A DNA stretch of 16,036 bases from Coriobacteriia bacterium (GCA_030598125.1 JAUVQN010000007.1:1-16036), one strand, 5' to 3'. Shown: positions 7,057 to 13,479, counted from the stretch's first letter. Program-made: numbers and translations. Notes: generated by a model not told the origin, from the sequence alone.

Positions 7057-8394
7057 GTGAGCTACGAGAAGGCCGACAAGAAGACCCTCCGTGTCGCCCG
7101 ATGGGCCCGCTGGGGCGTGCTCGCGACCGTCCTGGCCGCGAGCACGGTCATCGGCTACCTGCACCAAGCGCGTGATCCCCCGCCCGGTCGGCGTGGACGC
7201 ACTCTGCCCCTTCGGAGCGCTCGAGTCGATGTTCATCCTCATCACCGACGGGCTCTTCCTCAGGAGAATCGCACTCTCCAGCTTCATCCTCTTCGCGATC
7301 GTGCTCCTGATCGCCGTGGTGTTCCGGCGCTCCTTCTGCGGACTCATCTGCCCGCGCGGCGCGCTGCAGGAGGGCTTCAGCGACCTCGGCCGCAAACTCA
7401 TGGGGAGGAACCTCACGCTCCCCGCGGCGATAGACCGCCCGGCGCGCTACCTCAAGTACGTGGTGCTGGTGGTGTTCGTCTACCTCGCGGCCGCCACTGC
7501 GACGCTCGCGATCAGACCGTACGACCCGTGGGTCGCCTACCATCACCTGCTCTCCGACGAGCTGCTCGAGAGCTTCCTCATCGGCACGATCATCCTGGCG
7601 ATCACGGTCGCCGGCTCCTTCGTCTACAACCGCTTCTTCTGCAAGTACCTCTGCCCGATGGGCGCGTTCCTGGCGCTCATCTCCCGCCTCTCCGTCTTCA
7701 AGGTCCGCAGGAGCGAGGAAGTCTGCATCGACTGCGCCCGATGCGACGATGTGTGCCCCACGAACGTCCAGGTCGCGACGGCGGACGTCGTCGAGGACGT
7801 CGAGTGCATCAACTGCAACGAGTGCGTGAACGTGTGTCCGGCGAAGGGGGCCCTCGAGGTCTCCACCGGCTCCGGCAAGACGCTGACCCCGCTCACCGTA
7901 CTGGGACTCGTCTCGGCACTCATCGTCTTCGTGCTCGCGGTGACGACGGCGACGGGCAGCTTCGCCTGGACGACCGGTGGCGGCCACGGCGGCGGTGGGG
8001 GCCAAGGTCAGGGCGAGGGCGGTCATGACGCCGAGAGCGAGGACGGCGATCAGCGCGGCAAGGACGGTGGCGAAGGCAAGGGCGACGGTCAGGGTGGGGG
8101 CCAAGGACAGGGCTCGGGCGGCGGCTCGGTCGAAGCGCCCCCCGCTACCGGCGAGTTCTCTGTCGCCGCGATCACCGGACAGACGTCCTTCACCGACATC
8201 ACCGAGGGAGCGAGCGTCCCCGCCTCGACGTTCGAGCAGGTGTTCGGCATCCCTGAGGACGCGCGCCGCTGCCCATGCGGCGCACGAAGGACGCGTACGG
8301 GTTCACCCCGGGTGAGATCCGATACTTCGTCGAGCTCTACCTCGAGGATCCGGCGACCGCACTCGAGTACGTCCCGGGCACGTTCGTGCACTAG
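7057..8394 (+). pseudogene. NapH/NosR-like polyferredoxin membrane protein, two frameshifts
   Basis: One gene split over three frames. Frame 1 (GTG at 7057 after GGAGAG) encodes a TM start and GYLHQ. The frame then changes at the C5 run 7177-7181: removing one C restores GYLHQARDPRPVGVDALCPFG. The second frame carries FCGLICPRGALQEG and FCKYLCPMGAF, several TM helices, two [4Fe-4S] motifs (CIDCARCDDVCP, CINCNECVNVCP), another TM helix near 7895-7965, and a Gly/Gln/Asp-rich linker (about 7975-8140). The frame changes again near 8261-8274; one extra base, for example in CCC at 8272-8274, restores a C-terminal domain ending TKDAYGFTPGEIRYFVELYL. It would be an electron-transfer protein of the cytoplasmic membrane, about 445 residues. 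Both breaks fall at C runs, so sequencing error is as likely as true decay. Confidence 0.8.
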
Positions 8395-8440
8395 CCAGGC
8401 CTCGGACCGGGGTGCAGGGAGCTCGAGAAGGGGCTCGGTC

Positions 8441-8671
8441 CTAGTTGGGGACCTGCGCGACGGCGGTGAGCTCGGTGGCCACGCGGTCGACGACCTGGGT
8501 GGGCGCGATGGACGAGAGCGAGCGCGTGACGCGCTTCACCAGGACGCCGATGTCGTCGGCATCCATGGCCTCAGGCTCGACGCCGCGGACGATCGCCGTA
8601 GCCAGCACCCATATCTCGGCCACGTCACGGCCGACGTAGGGCTCGAGGACCCCTATCAGATGTTCGTGCAT
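8441..8671 (-). CDS. Small hypothetical protein (76 aa)
   Basis: I do not recognise this protein. It begins MHEHLIGVLEPYVGRDVAEI, is predicted to be soluble and mostly helical, has no Cys, and ends LTAVAQVPN. The ATG at 8671 has AGGGGG about 10 bases upstream, and a plausible promoter lies at 8698-8726, so a real gene is likely. Longer in-frame extensions run antisense to the acetyltransferase gene and are unlikely. It is convergent with the frameshifted polyferredoxin gene (46 bp between stops) and divergent from the first acetyltransferase gene. Confidence 0.7.
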   Translation of the reverse strand: MHEHLIGVLEPYVGRDVAEIWVLATAIVRGVEPEAMDADDIGVLVKRVTRSLSSIAPTQVVDRVATELTAVAQVPN

Positions 8672-8697
8672 TTCCCGCAAACCCCCTCGAGTCCAGC

Positions 8698-8726
8698 ACT
8701 GTACACACGGACAGGAACGCGAGCAA
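8698..8726 (-). promoter_or_regulatory. Candidate promoter of the 76-aa protein gene
   Basis: On the minus strand TTGCTC (8721-8726) and TACAGT (8698-8703) are separated by exactly 17 bp, about 27 bases before the ATG. The -35 matches the consensus at three of six positions and the -10 at four of six. Confidence 0.45.
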
Positions 8727-8791
8727 GACCCCCCTGGGTACTGCCGCCATTGGGGTAGAGTGGGCATGCGGTCGAGGGAAGGGGATGGGCG

Positions 8792-9310
8792 GTGGATACG
8801 GTCCGTATCCGCGATGCGGACGCTGACGACGCAGCGGACATCGCGCGCATCTACAACCACGACGTCCTCGAGTCGACGGCCACCTTCGACACTGAAGCGA
8901 AGACTCCCGAAGAGCGCACCGTCTGGCTCGCCACCCACGACGCCGCGCATCCGGTGCTCGTCGCGGAGACCGGCGGCGGCGTCCGCGCGTGGGGGTGCCT
9001 CACGAAGTGGGCGGAGCGCCCCGCGTGGCGTCACACGGTGGAGGTCAGCGTCTACGTGGACCTCGACGCGCGCGGTCAAGGCCTCGGGAGCGGCCTCATG
9101 ACCGCACTCATGGAGCGAGCGTCCGACGCGGGTCACCACGCCGTCATCGGTCAGATCGTCGCCGGCAACGACGCGAGCCTCGCGCTCGCACGGCGCCTCG
9201 GCTTCGAAGAAGTCGGGCGACTCCTGGACGTCGGCCGCAAGTTCAACGAGTGGCTCGACGTCGTGCTGATGGAGAAGCGGCTCGCCGGCCCGCGCGGGCG
9301 CGGAGGATAG
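8792..9310 (+). CDS. GNAT acetyltransferase, phosphinothricin acetyltransferase-like
   Basis: A 172-residue GNAT N-acetyltransferase of the PAT/MnaT (COG1247) type, using acetyl-CoA in the cytosol. The family N-terminus IRDADADDAADIARIYNHDV is followed by the substrate segment ESTATFDTEAKTPEERTVWL. Motif A with the acetyl-CoA pyrophosphate loop is VSVYVDLDARGQGLGSGLM, and GQIVAGNDASLALARRLGFEEVG is the C-terminal motif B region. The GTG start at 8792 has GAAGGGG seven bases upstream. It stops 4 bp before the next acetyltransferase gene, whose ribosome site lies in its last codons. Substrates in this group include phosphinothricin and methionine derivatives; the true one here is unknown. Confidence 0.92.
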   Translation: MDTVRIRDADADDAADIARIYNHDVLESTATFDTEAKTPEERTVWLATHDAAHPVLVAETGGGVRAWGCLTKWAERPAWRHTVEVSVYVDLDARGQGLGSGLMTALMERASDAGHHAVIGQIVAGNDASLALARRLGFEEVGRLLDVGRKFNEWLDVVLMEKRLAGPRGRGG

Positions 9311-9314
9311 CATC

Positions 9315-9764
9315 GTGGGGATCTCTCGAGCGACGGCGGCAGACGCCGAGGCCGTCCACGCGTTGCGGATGGTCGTCTTCGCGCGGGTCGCGGAGGACTA
9401 CGCCGATCCGGCACTCCCTCCGCTCGCGGAAGGACTCCACGACGCCCGCGCCGAGTTCGAGACGCACGTCGTCTTCAAGGCGGTCGAAGGCGGCCGCATC
9501 GTGGGAGCCGTCCGCGCGTCCATCGAGGGCGACACCGTGCTCATCGCGCGGCTCGTCGTCGACCCGGACTCCGAGGGCCGAGAGATCGGGACGGCCCTCG
9601 CGCAGGCAGCGGAGGACGCCTTCCCCGAAGCGCGCCGCTTCGAGCTCTTCACGGGCGACAGGAGCCACCCCTCCCTCGCGATATGGCGCAAGCTCGGCTA
9701 CCGCGAGGACCGCAGAGAGCCCATCGGGCACTACGAGCTCGTCTACCTCTCCAAGGACGTCTGA
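9315..9764 (+). CDS. GNAT acetyltransferase
   Basis: A 149-residue GNAT-fold acetyltransferase. It starts ISRATAADAEAVHALRMVVF, has the beta-hairpin VVFKAVEGGRIVGAVRASIEG, motif A in ARLVVDPDSEGREIGTALA (a slightly altered R/Q-x-x-G-x-G/A loop, EGREIG), and the C-terminal FTGDRSHPSLAIWRKLGYRE. The GTG start at 9315 uses GGAGG at 9302-9306, inside the end of the preceding acetyltransferase gene, so the two are translationally coupled. They are not close paralogs. A strong hairpin follows 38 bp downstream and likely ends the two-gene operon. The acceptor substrate is unknown. Confidence 0.9.
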   Translation: MGISRATAADAEAVHALRMVVFARVAEDYADPALPPLAEGLHDARAEFETHVVFKAVEGGRIVGAVRASIEGDTVLIARLVVDPDSEGREIGTALAQAAEDAFPEARRFELFTGDRSHPSLAIWRKLGYREDRREPIGHYELVYLSKDV

Positions 9765-9801
9765 GGGAGGCGCTCTCGCGAGGGAGCGTACCGGTGACGA
9801 A

Positions 9802-9830
9802 GAAGGACCCGGCACGAGGCCGGGTCCTTC
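9802..9830 (+). terminator. Strong terminator hairpin after the acetyltransferase pair
   Basis: A perfect 12-bp stem, GAAGGACCCGGC (9802-9813) and GCCGGGTCCTTC (9819-9830), has a 5-base loop ACGAG. It lies 38 bp after the stop codon. There is no long U tract, which is common in high-GC genomes. Confidence 0.75.
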
Positions 9831-9857
9831 CCGCGAACACGGCCGGTGCGTCCCCTA

Positions 9858-9875
9858 GTGCAGCGGTAGCTGCAC
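9858..9875. other. Short perfect hairpin
   Basis: GTGCAGC (9858-9864) and GCTGCAC (9869-9875) pair perfectly around a GGTA loop, 28 bp after the terminator. It could be a second terminator element or part of a small RNA; no function can be assigned. Confidence 0.4.
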
Positions 9876-9988
9876 CGCGCCCCTGACCGTCTCGCCCACC
9901 TTCGACGCGACCCGTCATCCTCGACGATCTGACTGTCGCGACATCGCTCCCACATTCCATATACCCACGTCGTGCGTGGCGGAACGGT

Positions 9989-10032
9989 GCTGCGGGTACG
10001 CTCGTCAGCCCGCTGCGGGTACGCTCGTCAGC
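9989..10032. repeat. Two-copy tandem repeat, 23-bp period
   Basis: A 21-base unit starting GCTGCGGGTACGCTC occurs at 9989-10009 and again, identical, at 10012-10032, separated by CC. It lies in a non-coding gap upstream of the zinc-knuckle gene. Confidence 0.85.
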
Positions 10033-10056
10033 TCGCTTCGACCATCCACTCACGAA

Positions 10057-10099
10057 CTTCTTAATTGGGCCTAATCTGGTACACGAGTTGCTTAAGAAG
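10057..10099. promoter_or_regulatory. A/T-rich inverted repeat upstream of the zinc-knuckle gene
   Basis: CTTCTTAA (10057-10064) and TTAAGAAG (10092-10099) are exact inverted copies with a 27-base spacer containing TAATCT (10072-10077), a possible -10 box. This is among the most A/T-rich patches of the window and sits 31 bp before the ATG. A promoter with flanking operator half-sites is plausible but unproven. Confidence 0.35.
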
Positions 10100-10129
10100 C
10101 TCTAGGTATGCGAGAGAAGGGTTGGAGCG

Positions 10130-10282
10130 ATGGTCTGGAAGGAGACATGCCCGAACTGCAAGGGCAACCGCTACATCCGGGTCATGACCGGGGATGGGTC
10201 CGTCAACACCCGCAAGTGCCCGAGCTGCAAGGGCGAAGGATTCAATATCCGGCTCACCCACGGCACGACAAAGGCCTGGTGA
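10130..10282 (+). CDS. Mini zinc-knuckle protein (50 aa, DnaJ zinc-finger-like)
   Basis: A 50-residue protein: ATG at 10130 with AGAAGGG at 10113-10119 upstream, TGA at 10280-10282. It carries two CxxCxG knuckles, CPNCKG near residue 7 and CPSCKGEGF near residue 30, spaced like one zinc site of the DnaJ central Cys-rich domain, separated by NRYIRVMTGDGSVNTRK. No J domain or other domain is present. A single Zn ion bound by four Cys is expected. Small free-standing proteins of this type occur in bacteria, sometimes annotated as DnaJ-like; whether they bind peptides or nucleic acid is not known. It is preceded by an A/T-rich region with an inverted repeat and converges with the membrane protein gene 25 bp away. 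Confidence 0.8.
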   Translation: MVWKETCPNCKGNRYIRVMTGDGSVNTRKCPSCKGEGFNIRLTHGTTKAW

Positions 10283-10307
10283 CCAGCGGGACCGCAGCGG
10301 CTGCGAG

Positions 10308-10838
10308 CTAGAGGGCCGGCTCCGTCACGGGGCCGGCTCCGTCCCCCGTCGGCACCCTCTCACGAGACAGGCGCTCTGAGATCCGGTAGACGATCATCAG
10401 CGGGATCCCCCGCATGACCAGCCAGCTGGCCGGCGCGAGGAGCAGCACCCCTACCAGCGCGGCCGGAGAATCCACCGCCACGATCGTGAGCCACATCAGC
10501 ACGAGTCCTCCCGCCACCGCGCTGAGAGCGGCGAAGACCAGCACGGCCCTTCCGAAATCGAGCACGACGAGCCTGGGTGCCGACGACTGAGCACGGGGAT
10601 CCCCGCGGTACTTGGCGCGGAGATTCACCAGCAGGTTCACGAGCAGACTCACAGGGATCGCGAGGAGCTCCAGCGGAAGCACGAGCTCCCTGAACGCGGT
10701 CACGAACTCCATGGGATGCGCATACACGTCTGCGAGAACCCCCTGCTGGCTGTGCACGCCTCGCGTGCACGTCCACGTCTCGAACAGAAACGTGTGCATG
10801 ACGCTACCAGGTAGATGCACGCTTGTGAGGCTCTTCAC
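10308..10838 (-). CDS. Hypothetical three-helix membrane protein
   Basis: I do not recognise the family. Three hydrophobic stretches are clear: LVLPLELLAIPVSLLVNLLV, AVLVFAALSAVAGGLVLMWL and AALVGVLLLAPASWLVMRGI, followed by a charged C-terminal tail rich in Arg and Glu. The start is uncertain. The GTG at 10838 gives 176 residues; ATGs at 10799 (163 aa) and 10712 (134 aa, just before the first helix) are also in frame, and none has a good ribosome site. The N-terminal 42 residues of the long form have no membrane character and low confidence. The last codons contain a 14-base direct repeat (10313-10326 and 10330-10343) that encodes part of the tail. Confidence 0.65.
   Translation of the reverse strand: MKSLTSVHLPGSVMHTFLFETWTCTRGVHSQQGVLADVYAHPMEFVTAFRELVLPLELLAIPVSLLVNLLVNLRAKYRGDPRAQSSAPRLVVLDFGRAVLVFAALSAVAGGLVLMWLTIVAVDSPAALVGVLLLAPASWLVMRGIPLMIVYRISERLSRERVPTGDGAGPVTEPAL
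10313..10343. repeat. 14-base direct repeat, 17-base period
   Basis: GGGCCGGCTCCGTC occurs at 10313-10326 and again at 10330-10343, covering the 3' end of the membrane protein gene between two convergent genes. It probably arose by local duplication. Confidence 0.8.
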
Positions 10839-10904
10839 GCGGATATCCGCCCGCGGGCGCGTTCTTGCCGTCCTGCGGCACTTGTCGCGGGACAGACGGC
10901 GACG

Positions 10905-11030
10905 CTAGAGAGGCGTCACTCCTCGTGCGGAGACAAGAACGAAGGAGGGCGGCGTCGCTTCGGACTGTTCGTGGACGTCCGATCCCCCATCGCTCTTCGC
11001 GCCGCCGGAACCGGCAGCGTCGTCGACCAC
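10905..11030 (-). other. In-frame continuation beyond the TGA of the tiny lipoprotein ORF
   Basis: Directly after the TGA at 11031-11033 the same frame stays open for 41 codons to a TAG at 10905-10907. The encoded residues are Gly, Ser, Asp and Glu rich (VVDDAAGSGGAKSDGGSD...), like the linker that follows the lipid-bearing Cys of lipoproteins. This suggests that the TGA is read through, is a nonsense mutation, or is a sequencing error, but chance openness in GC-rich DNA cannot be excluded. A hairpin (11001-11018) starts 12 bases after the TGA. Confidence 0.35.
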
Positions 11031-11129
11031 TCAACACCCGGACGCGAAGAGCATCGTCGCGACCAGCGCGATGGCGATGGCGATGAGGACGAGCGCCCTG
11101 GCGGCCTTCCTGCCGGACGATCCCTGCAT
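11031..11129 (-). CDS. Tiny lipoprotein-signal ORF ending at its lipobox Cys
   Basis: A 32-residue ORF from the ATG at 11129, with GGATGAG six bases upstream; a GTG at 11144 would give 37 residues. It consists of a basic N-region (SSGRKAAR), one hydrophobic helix (ALVLIAIAIALVATMLF) and the ending ASGC followed by TGA. It therefore looks like a complete lipoprotein signal peptide cut off exactly after the Cys to be lipidated. It begins within about 20 bases of the lepB stop codon and is probably cotranslated with it. Options are a genuine single-helix micropeptide, or the first part of a longer lipoprotein interrupted by the TGA. I cannot decide between them. Confidence 0.5.
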   Translation of the reverse strand: MQGSSGRKAARALVLIAIAIALVATMLFASGC

Positions 11130-11149
11130 GACGGACTCATCCACGATAC

Positions 11150-11758
11150 TCAGAGCGTCCCGAGACGATCGAGCGGCCAGTAGATGACGAATGCCTTGCC
11201 CTGGACGTTGTCGGCCGGCTGTGGGCCGAAGATGCGGCTGTCTCCGCTGTGCGCGCGATTGTCGCCCATGAGCCACACGTAGCCCTCAGGGATCTCGATC
11301 GGTCCACCGAGCGTCCGGTCGTCCCGCCGTGCGGGGTCTATGTAGGGCTCGTCTATCTGCACGCCGTCCACGTACACGTACCCGTCGAGGATCTCGACCG
11401 TCTGCCCGCCGACGGCGATGACACGCTTGGTCAGAGGCGTGCCGCCGGGGTCGTCGGGGTTGTCGAAGACCACGATGTCGCCGGACTCCGGATCCTCGAA
11501 CCGGTAGATGAACTTGTTGTAGAAGACCCTGTCGTTGATCTCCACGGTGGGCTGCATGGAGCCCGTCGGGATGACGAAGGGCTGGACCACGAACGTCTTG
11601 ATGCCGGTCGCCAGCAAGAACGCGAGCCCGAGAAGGAGCACGGTCTCGCCGAGCCAACGCGCGAGAGACCAGTTCTCGCGACCCGTGGTGTCGTCGTGCT
11701 GCTCGCCGGCGTCCGGAGCCTCGGACTCGGGGGCCGGCTCGTACTGCTCGTCCGTCAT
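11150..11758 (-). CDS. lepB: Signal peptidase I
   Basis: A 202-residue type I signal peptidase that cleaves signal peptides from exported proteins at the outer face of the membrane. An acidic N-terminal tail (1-30) precedes one TM helix (about 36-55). The catalytic serine is S67 in IPTGSMQPT and the general-base lysine is K111 in LTKRVIAVGG. GDIVVFDNP and the C-terminal MGDNRAHSGDSRIFGP box are the other family motifs. Length and order are normal for a Gram-positive-type enzyme with a single anchor. The ATG at 11758 has AGAGGG 9-10 bases upstream. A tiny lipoprotein-like ORF follows almost directly. Several secreted or lipidated proteins are encoded nearby, although lipoproteins are processed by signal peptidase II. 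Confidence 0.96.
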   Translation of the reverse strand: MTDEQYEPAPESEAPDAGEQHDDTTGRENWSLARWLGETVLLLGLAFLLATGIKTFVVQPFVIPTGSMQPTVEINDRVFYNKFIYRFEDPESGDIVVFDNPDDPGGTPLTKRVIAVGGQTVEILDGYVYVDGVQIDEPYIDPARRDDRTLGGPIEIPEGYVWLMGDNRAHSGDSRIFGPQPADNVQGKAFVIYWPLDRLGTL

Positions 11759-11825
11759 TCGAACGGTCCCTCTCGTGTCGCGCGCGTGCCAGGGGAGAGC
11801 TTACATCCGACAGCACGAAGGGTGC

Positions 11826-11850
11826 CACACGGATGAGTGTCACACGGATG
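11826..11850. repeat. Paired 10-base direct repeat upstream of lepB
   Basis: CACACGGATG occurs at 11826-11835 and 11841-11850, with a 15-base period, about 70-90 bp before the lepB start. The spacing is about one and a half helical turns. A regulator-binding role is possible. Confidence 0.5.
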
Positions 11851-11858
11851 CTGAGAAT

Positions 11859-11892
11859 ACGTGACGACCGGCCTGGGGACCGGTCGTCACGT
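11859..11892. promoter_or_regulatory. 13-bp perfect inverted repeat between divergent genes
   Basis: ACGTGACGACCGG (11859-11871) and CCGGTCGTCACGT (11880-11892) are exact inverted copies around an 8-base loop. The site lies between divergent lepB and the zinc-ribbon gene, where no terminator is expected for a sense transcript. It may be an operator, a leader hairpin, or a terminator of an unseen transcript. Confidence 0.55.
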
Positions 11893-12027
11893 GTGGTGGG
11901 GCCTGGAGCAGGATCCGCGATCTCTCTGGTCGGCAGCGGCATCCTCCCGGCGGCCGCCGAGTGTCCATGGCCGCCGGCGCGCCCTGATAGGATGGGGACG
12001 ATGAAAGGCCGAGCAGCGGGGGAAGCC

Positions 12028-12822
12028 ATGCCCGAGTGTTCGAACTGTGGCGCCGACGTACCCGAGGGCGGAGCGTACTGCACTGAGTGCGGTCAGCAGA
12101 TGGCCGGTCAGACCGCCGACGCGGCACCGCCTCCCCCTCCTCCACCTCCACCGCCGGCAGGGCAGGCGCCGCAACCCGTTGCCGCTCAGCCCGACCCCGG
12201 CACACCGCAGCCCGTCTACACATCGCCCGCGGCGACCGCACAGGCCGGCGCTACGAAGAGCAGGACGGGCCTCATCGTCTTCCTGGTCGTCGCGTCAGTG
12301 CTGCTGCTCCTGTGCTGCTGCATCGGGTACGTAGGGTACGTCGCGTACGTGAACTCGGAAGAAGAGCCGGCAACGGTGCCGGTGGAGCCCGCGACAGCGG
12401 CTGAGACCCCGTACACGACCCTCACCTGGGACGAAGCCGTCGACCTCGACCTCGAGATCTGGGACAGCGAGATGGACGATCAGCTGAGCGCCGCGTGGGA
12501 CCAGGGCGAGGACGTCAAGAGCGCGGGGACGGAGGAGTTCTACTTCGAGGACTTCACGCCGAGCGCGGACTTCTCGGACGGACAGTTCTCCACCGGCACC
12601 TTCGGCGTCACCGTGTTCATGCACGACTCCTTCGGGATCACCGAAGACGTCGAGTTCACGATCGTGGTGCACGACGTGTTCGGCGGCCAGTCGGAGTACA
12701 CCCGTACGGTCAACGTCGCGGAGCCGGAGAACTTCTGGGAGGGGTTCCTGATCGACGCCGAGACCGGTGAGATCCTCGAAGTGATCGACGCGTACAGCGG
12801 CGACGAGCTCTCCGAGAACTAG
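12028..12822 (+). CDS. Zinc-ribbon, Pro-rich, single-TM protein with extracytoplasmic paralog domain
   Basis: A 264-residue protein in four parts. Residues 4-21 are a zinc ribbon (C4, C7, C18, C21 in CSNCG and CTECG). Residues 34-43 are ten prolines in a row, followed by a Pro/Gln/Ala linker. Residues 81-108 are one TM helix with a CCC triplet. Residues 128-260 form an acidic, probably beta-rich outside domain containing VDLDLEIWD. That domain is paralogous to the body of the lipoprotein encoded 116 bp downstream; shared blocks include VDLDLEIWD and the C-terminal FxIDAxTGxILE. The VDLDLEIWD region loosely recalls DUF2135-like or prepeptidase-like domains, but I cannot name the family. GGGGGA precedes the ATG at 12028; an ATG at 12001 is also in frame. 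Confidence 0.85.
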   Translation: MPECSNCGADVPEGGAYCTECGQQMAGQTADAAPPPPPPPPPPAGQAPQPVAAQPDPGTPQPVYTSPAATAQAGATKSRTGLIVFLVVASVLLLLCCCIGYVGYVAYVNSEEEPATVPVEPATAAETPYTTLTWDEAVDLDLEIWDSEMDDQLSAAWDQGEDVKSAGTEEFYFEDFTPSADFSDGQFSTGTFGVTVFMHDSFGITEDVEFTIVVHDVFGGQSEYTRTVNVAEPENFWEGFLIDAETGEILEVIDAYSGDELSEN

Positions 12823-12938
12823 CAGGACGCCAGCCGGAGCGTCGGGCAGCGCGCGGAAGTGACGGGAGCGGCACGAGAGGCCGGGCCCGCTCGAAGAGAC
12901 GTGAGGGACGACGGACACGATTGGGAGGGAACGGCCCG

Positions 12939-13463
12939 ATGAGAGCATGCAGGTGGACCACGTTCGTAGCGCTCGCGGCGATGTTGACGCTCGCGCTGTC
13001 AGCGACCGGGTGCGGCTCCAGCGACAGCGGTTCGGCGAGCGAGGACGGCGTCGCCGTCGTGACGCTCGACTGGGAGTCGCCCGTCGATCTCGACCTCGAG
13101 ATCTGGGACGTCGAGGGGACTCAGCAGATGGGCGCGGCCTGGCAGCAAGGCGACGACATCACGACCGGCGGTGAGGGTACCGAGACGTTCGAGTTCATCA
13201 GCTTCGAAGAAGGTGACTTCTCAGGCGACTACTCCACCGGCGAGTACACCGTGTTCGTCTACGTCGCCGACGCCATGGGCTACACCGAAGAGGCCGAGTT
13301 CGAGGTCAACGTCACGGACGCCGGCGGCGCCGTGACCACGTTCACCGAGACGGTCTCCGCCGATGTTCCCAACAACCTGTGGCGCGGATTCAAGATCGAC
13401 GCCGCCACGGGCGATATCCTCGAGGAGTTCAACGAGTACGTCGGAGACCAGCTCGAGCAGTAG
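12939..13463 (+). CDS. Lipoprotein, paralog of the preceding gene's outside domain
   Basis: A 174-residue lipoprotein. The signal peptide is residues 1-24, ending SATG before Cys25, then a short Ser/Gly/Asp linker (GSSDSGSASEDG). Residues about 40-172 form an acidic domain with VTLDWESPVDLDLEIWD, the repeated beta-like pattern STGEYTVFVYVADAMGYTEE, and the C-terminal WRGFKIDAATGDILEEF. This matches the outside domain of the zinc-ribbon protein just upstream over its whole length. At DNA level the VDLDLEIWD block is 26 of 27 bases identical (12439-12465 and 13083-13109). The ATG at 12939 follows GGGAGGG by about nine bases; an upstream in-frame TTG is less likely. Function is unknown; the two are probably cotranscribed and displayed outside the membrane. 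Confidence 0.87.
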   Translation: MRACRWTTFVALAAMLTLALSATGCGSSDSGSASEDGVAVVTLDWESPVDLDLEIWDVEGTQQMGAAWQQGDDITTGGEGTETFEFISFEEGDFSGDYSTGEYTVFVYVADAMGYTEEAEFEVNVTDAGGAVTTFTETVSADVPNNLWRGFKIDAATGDILEEFNEYVGDQLEQ

Positions 13464-13465
13464 CA

Positions 13466-13479
13466 GCGGGCAAGCCCGC
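13466..13479 (+). terminator. Short GC hairpin after the lipoprotein gene
   Basis: GCGGGC (13466-13471) and GCCCGC (13474-13479) flank AA directly after the TAG stop. It is a possible terminator for the two-gene unit. The loop is tight and there is no U tract. Confidence 0.35.

Larger units (their letters stand above)
9765..10129. other. 365-bp gap without a protein gene
   Basis: This stretch holds the terminator hairpin at 9802-9830, a second perfect hairpin at 9858-9875, a 23-bp-period tandem repeat at 9989-10032, and an A/T-rich patch with an inverted repeat (10057-10099) before the zinc-knuckle gene. I see no convincing coding frame. The central part (9880-9985) has nothing I can name. 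Confidence 0.6.

Noticed and set aside
7057..8394. Programmed ribosomal frameshifting in the polyferredoxin gene
   Set aside because: Two shifts in opposite directions, neither at a classic slippery heptamer with a downstream stimulator; indels at C runs are simpler.
11790..11835. TGGCAC-N5-GTGCT on the minus strand upstream of lepB, resembling a sigma-54 promoter
   Set aside because: GG and GC are 10 bases apart as required, but the -12 box is imperfect, no enhancer-type activator is visible and sigma-54 is generally absent from Actinomycetota.
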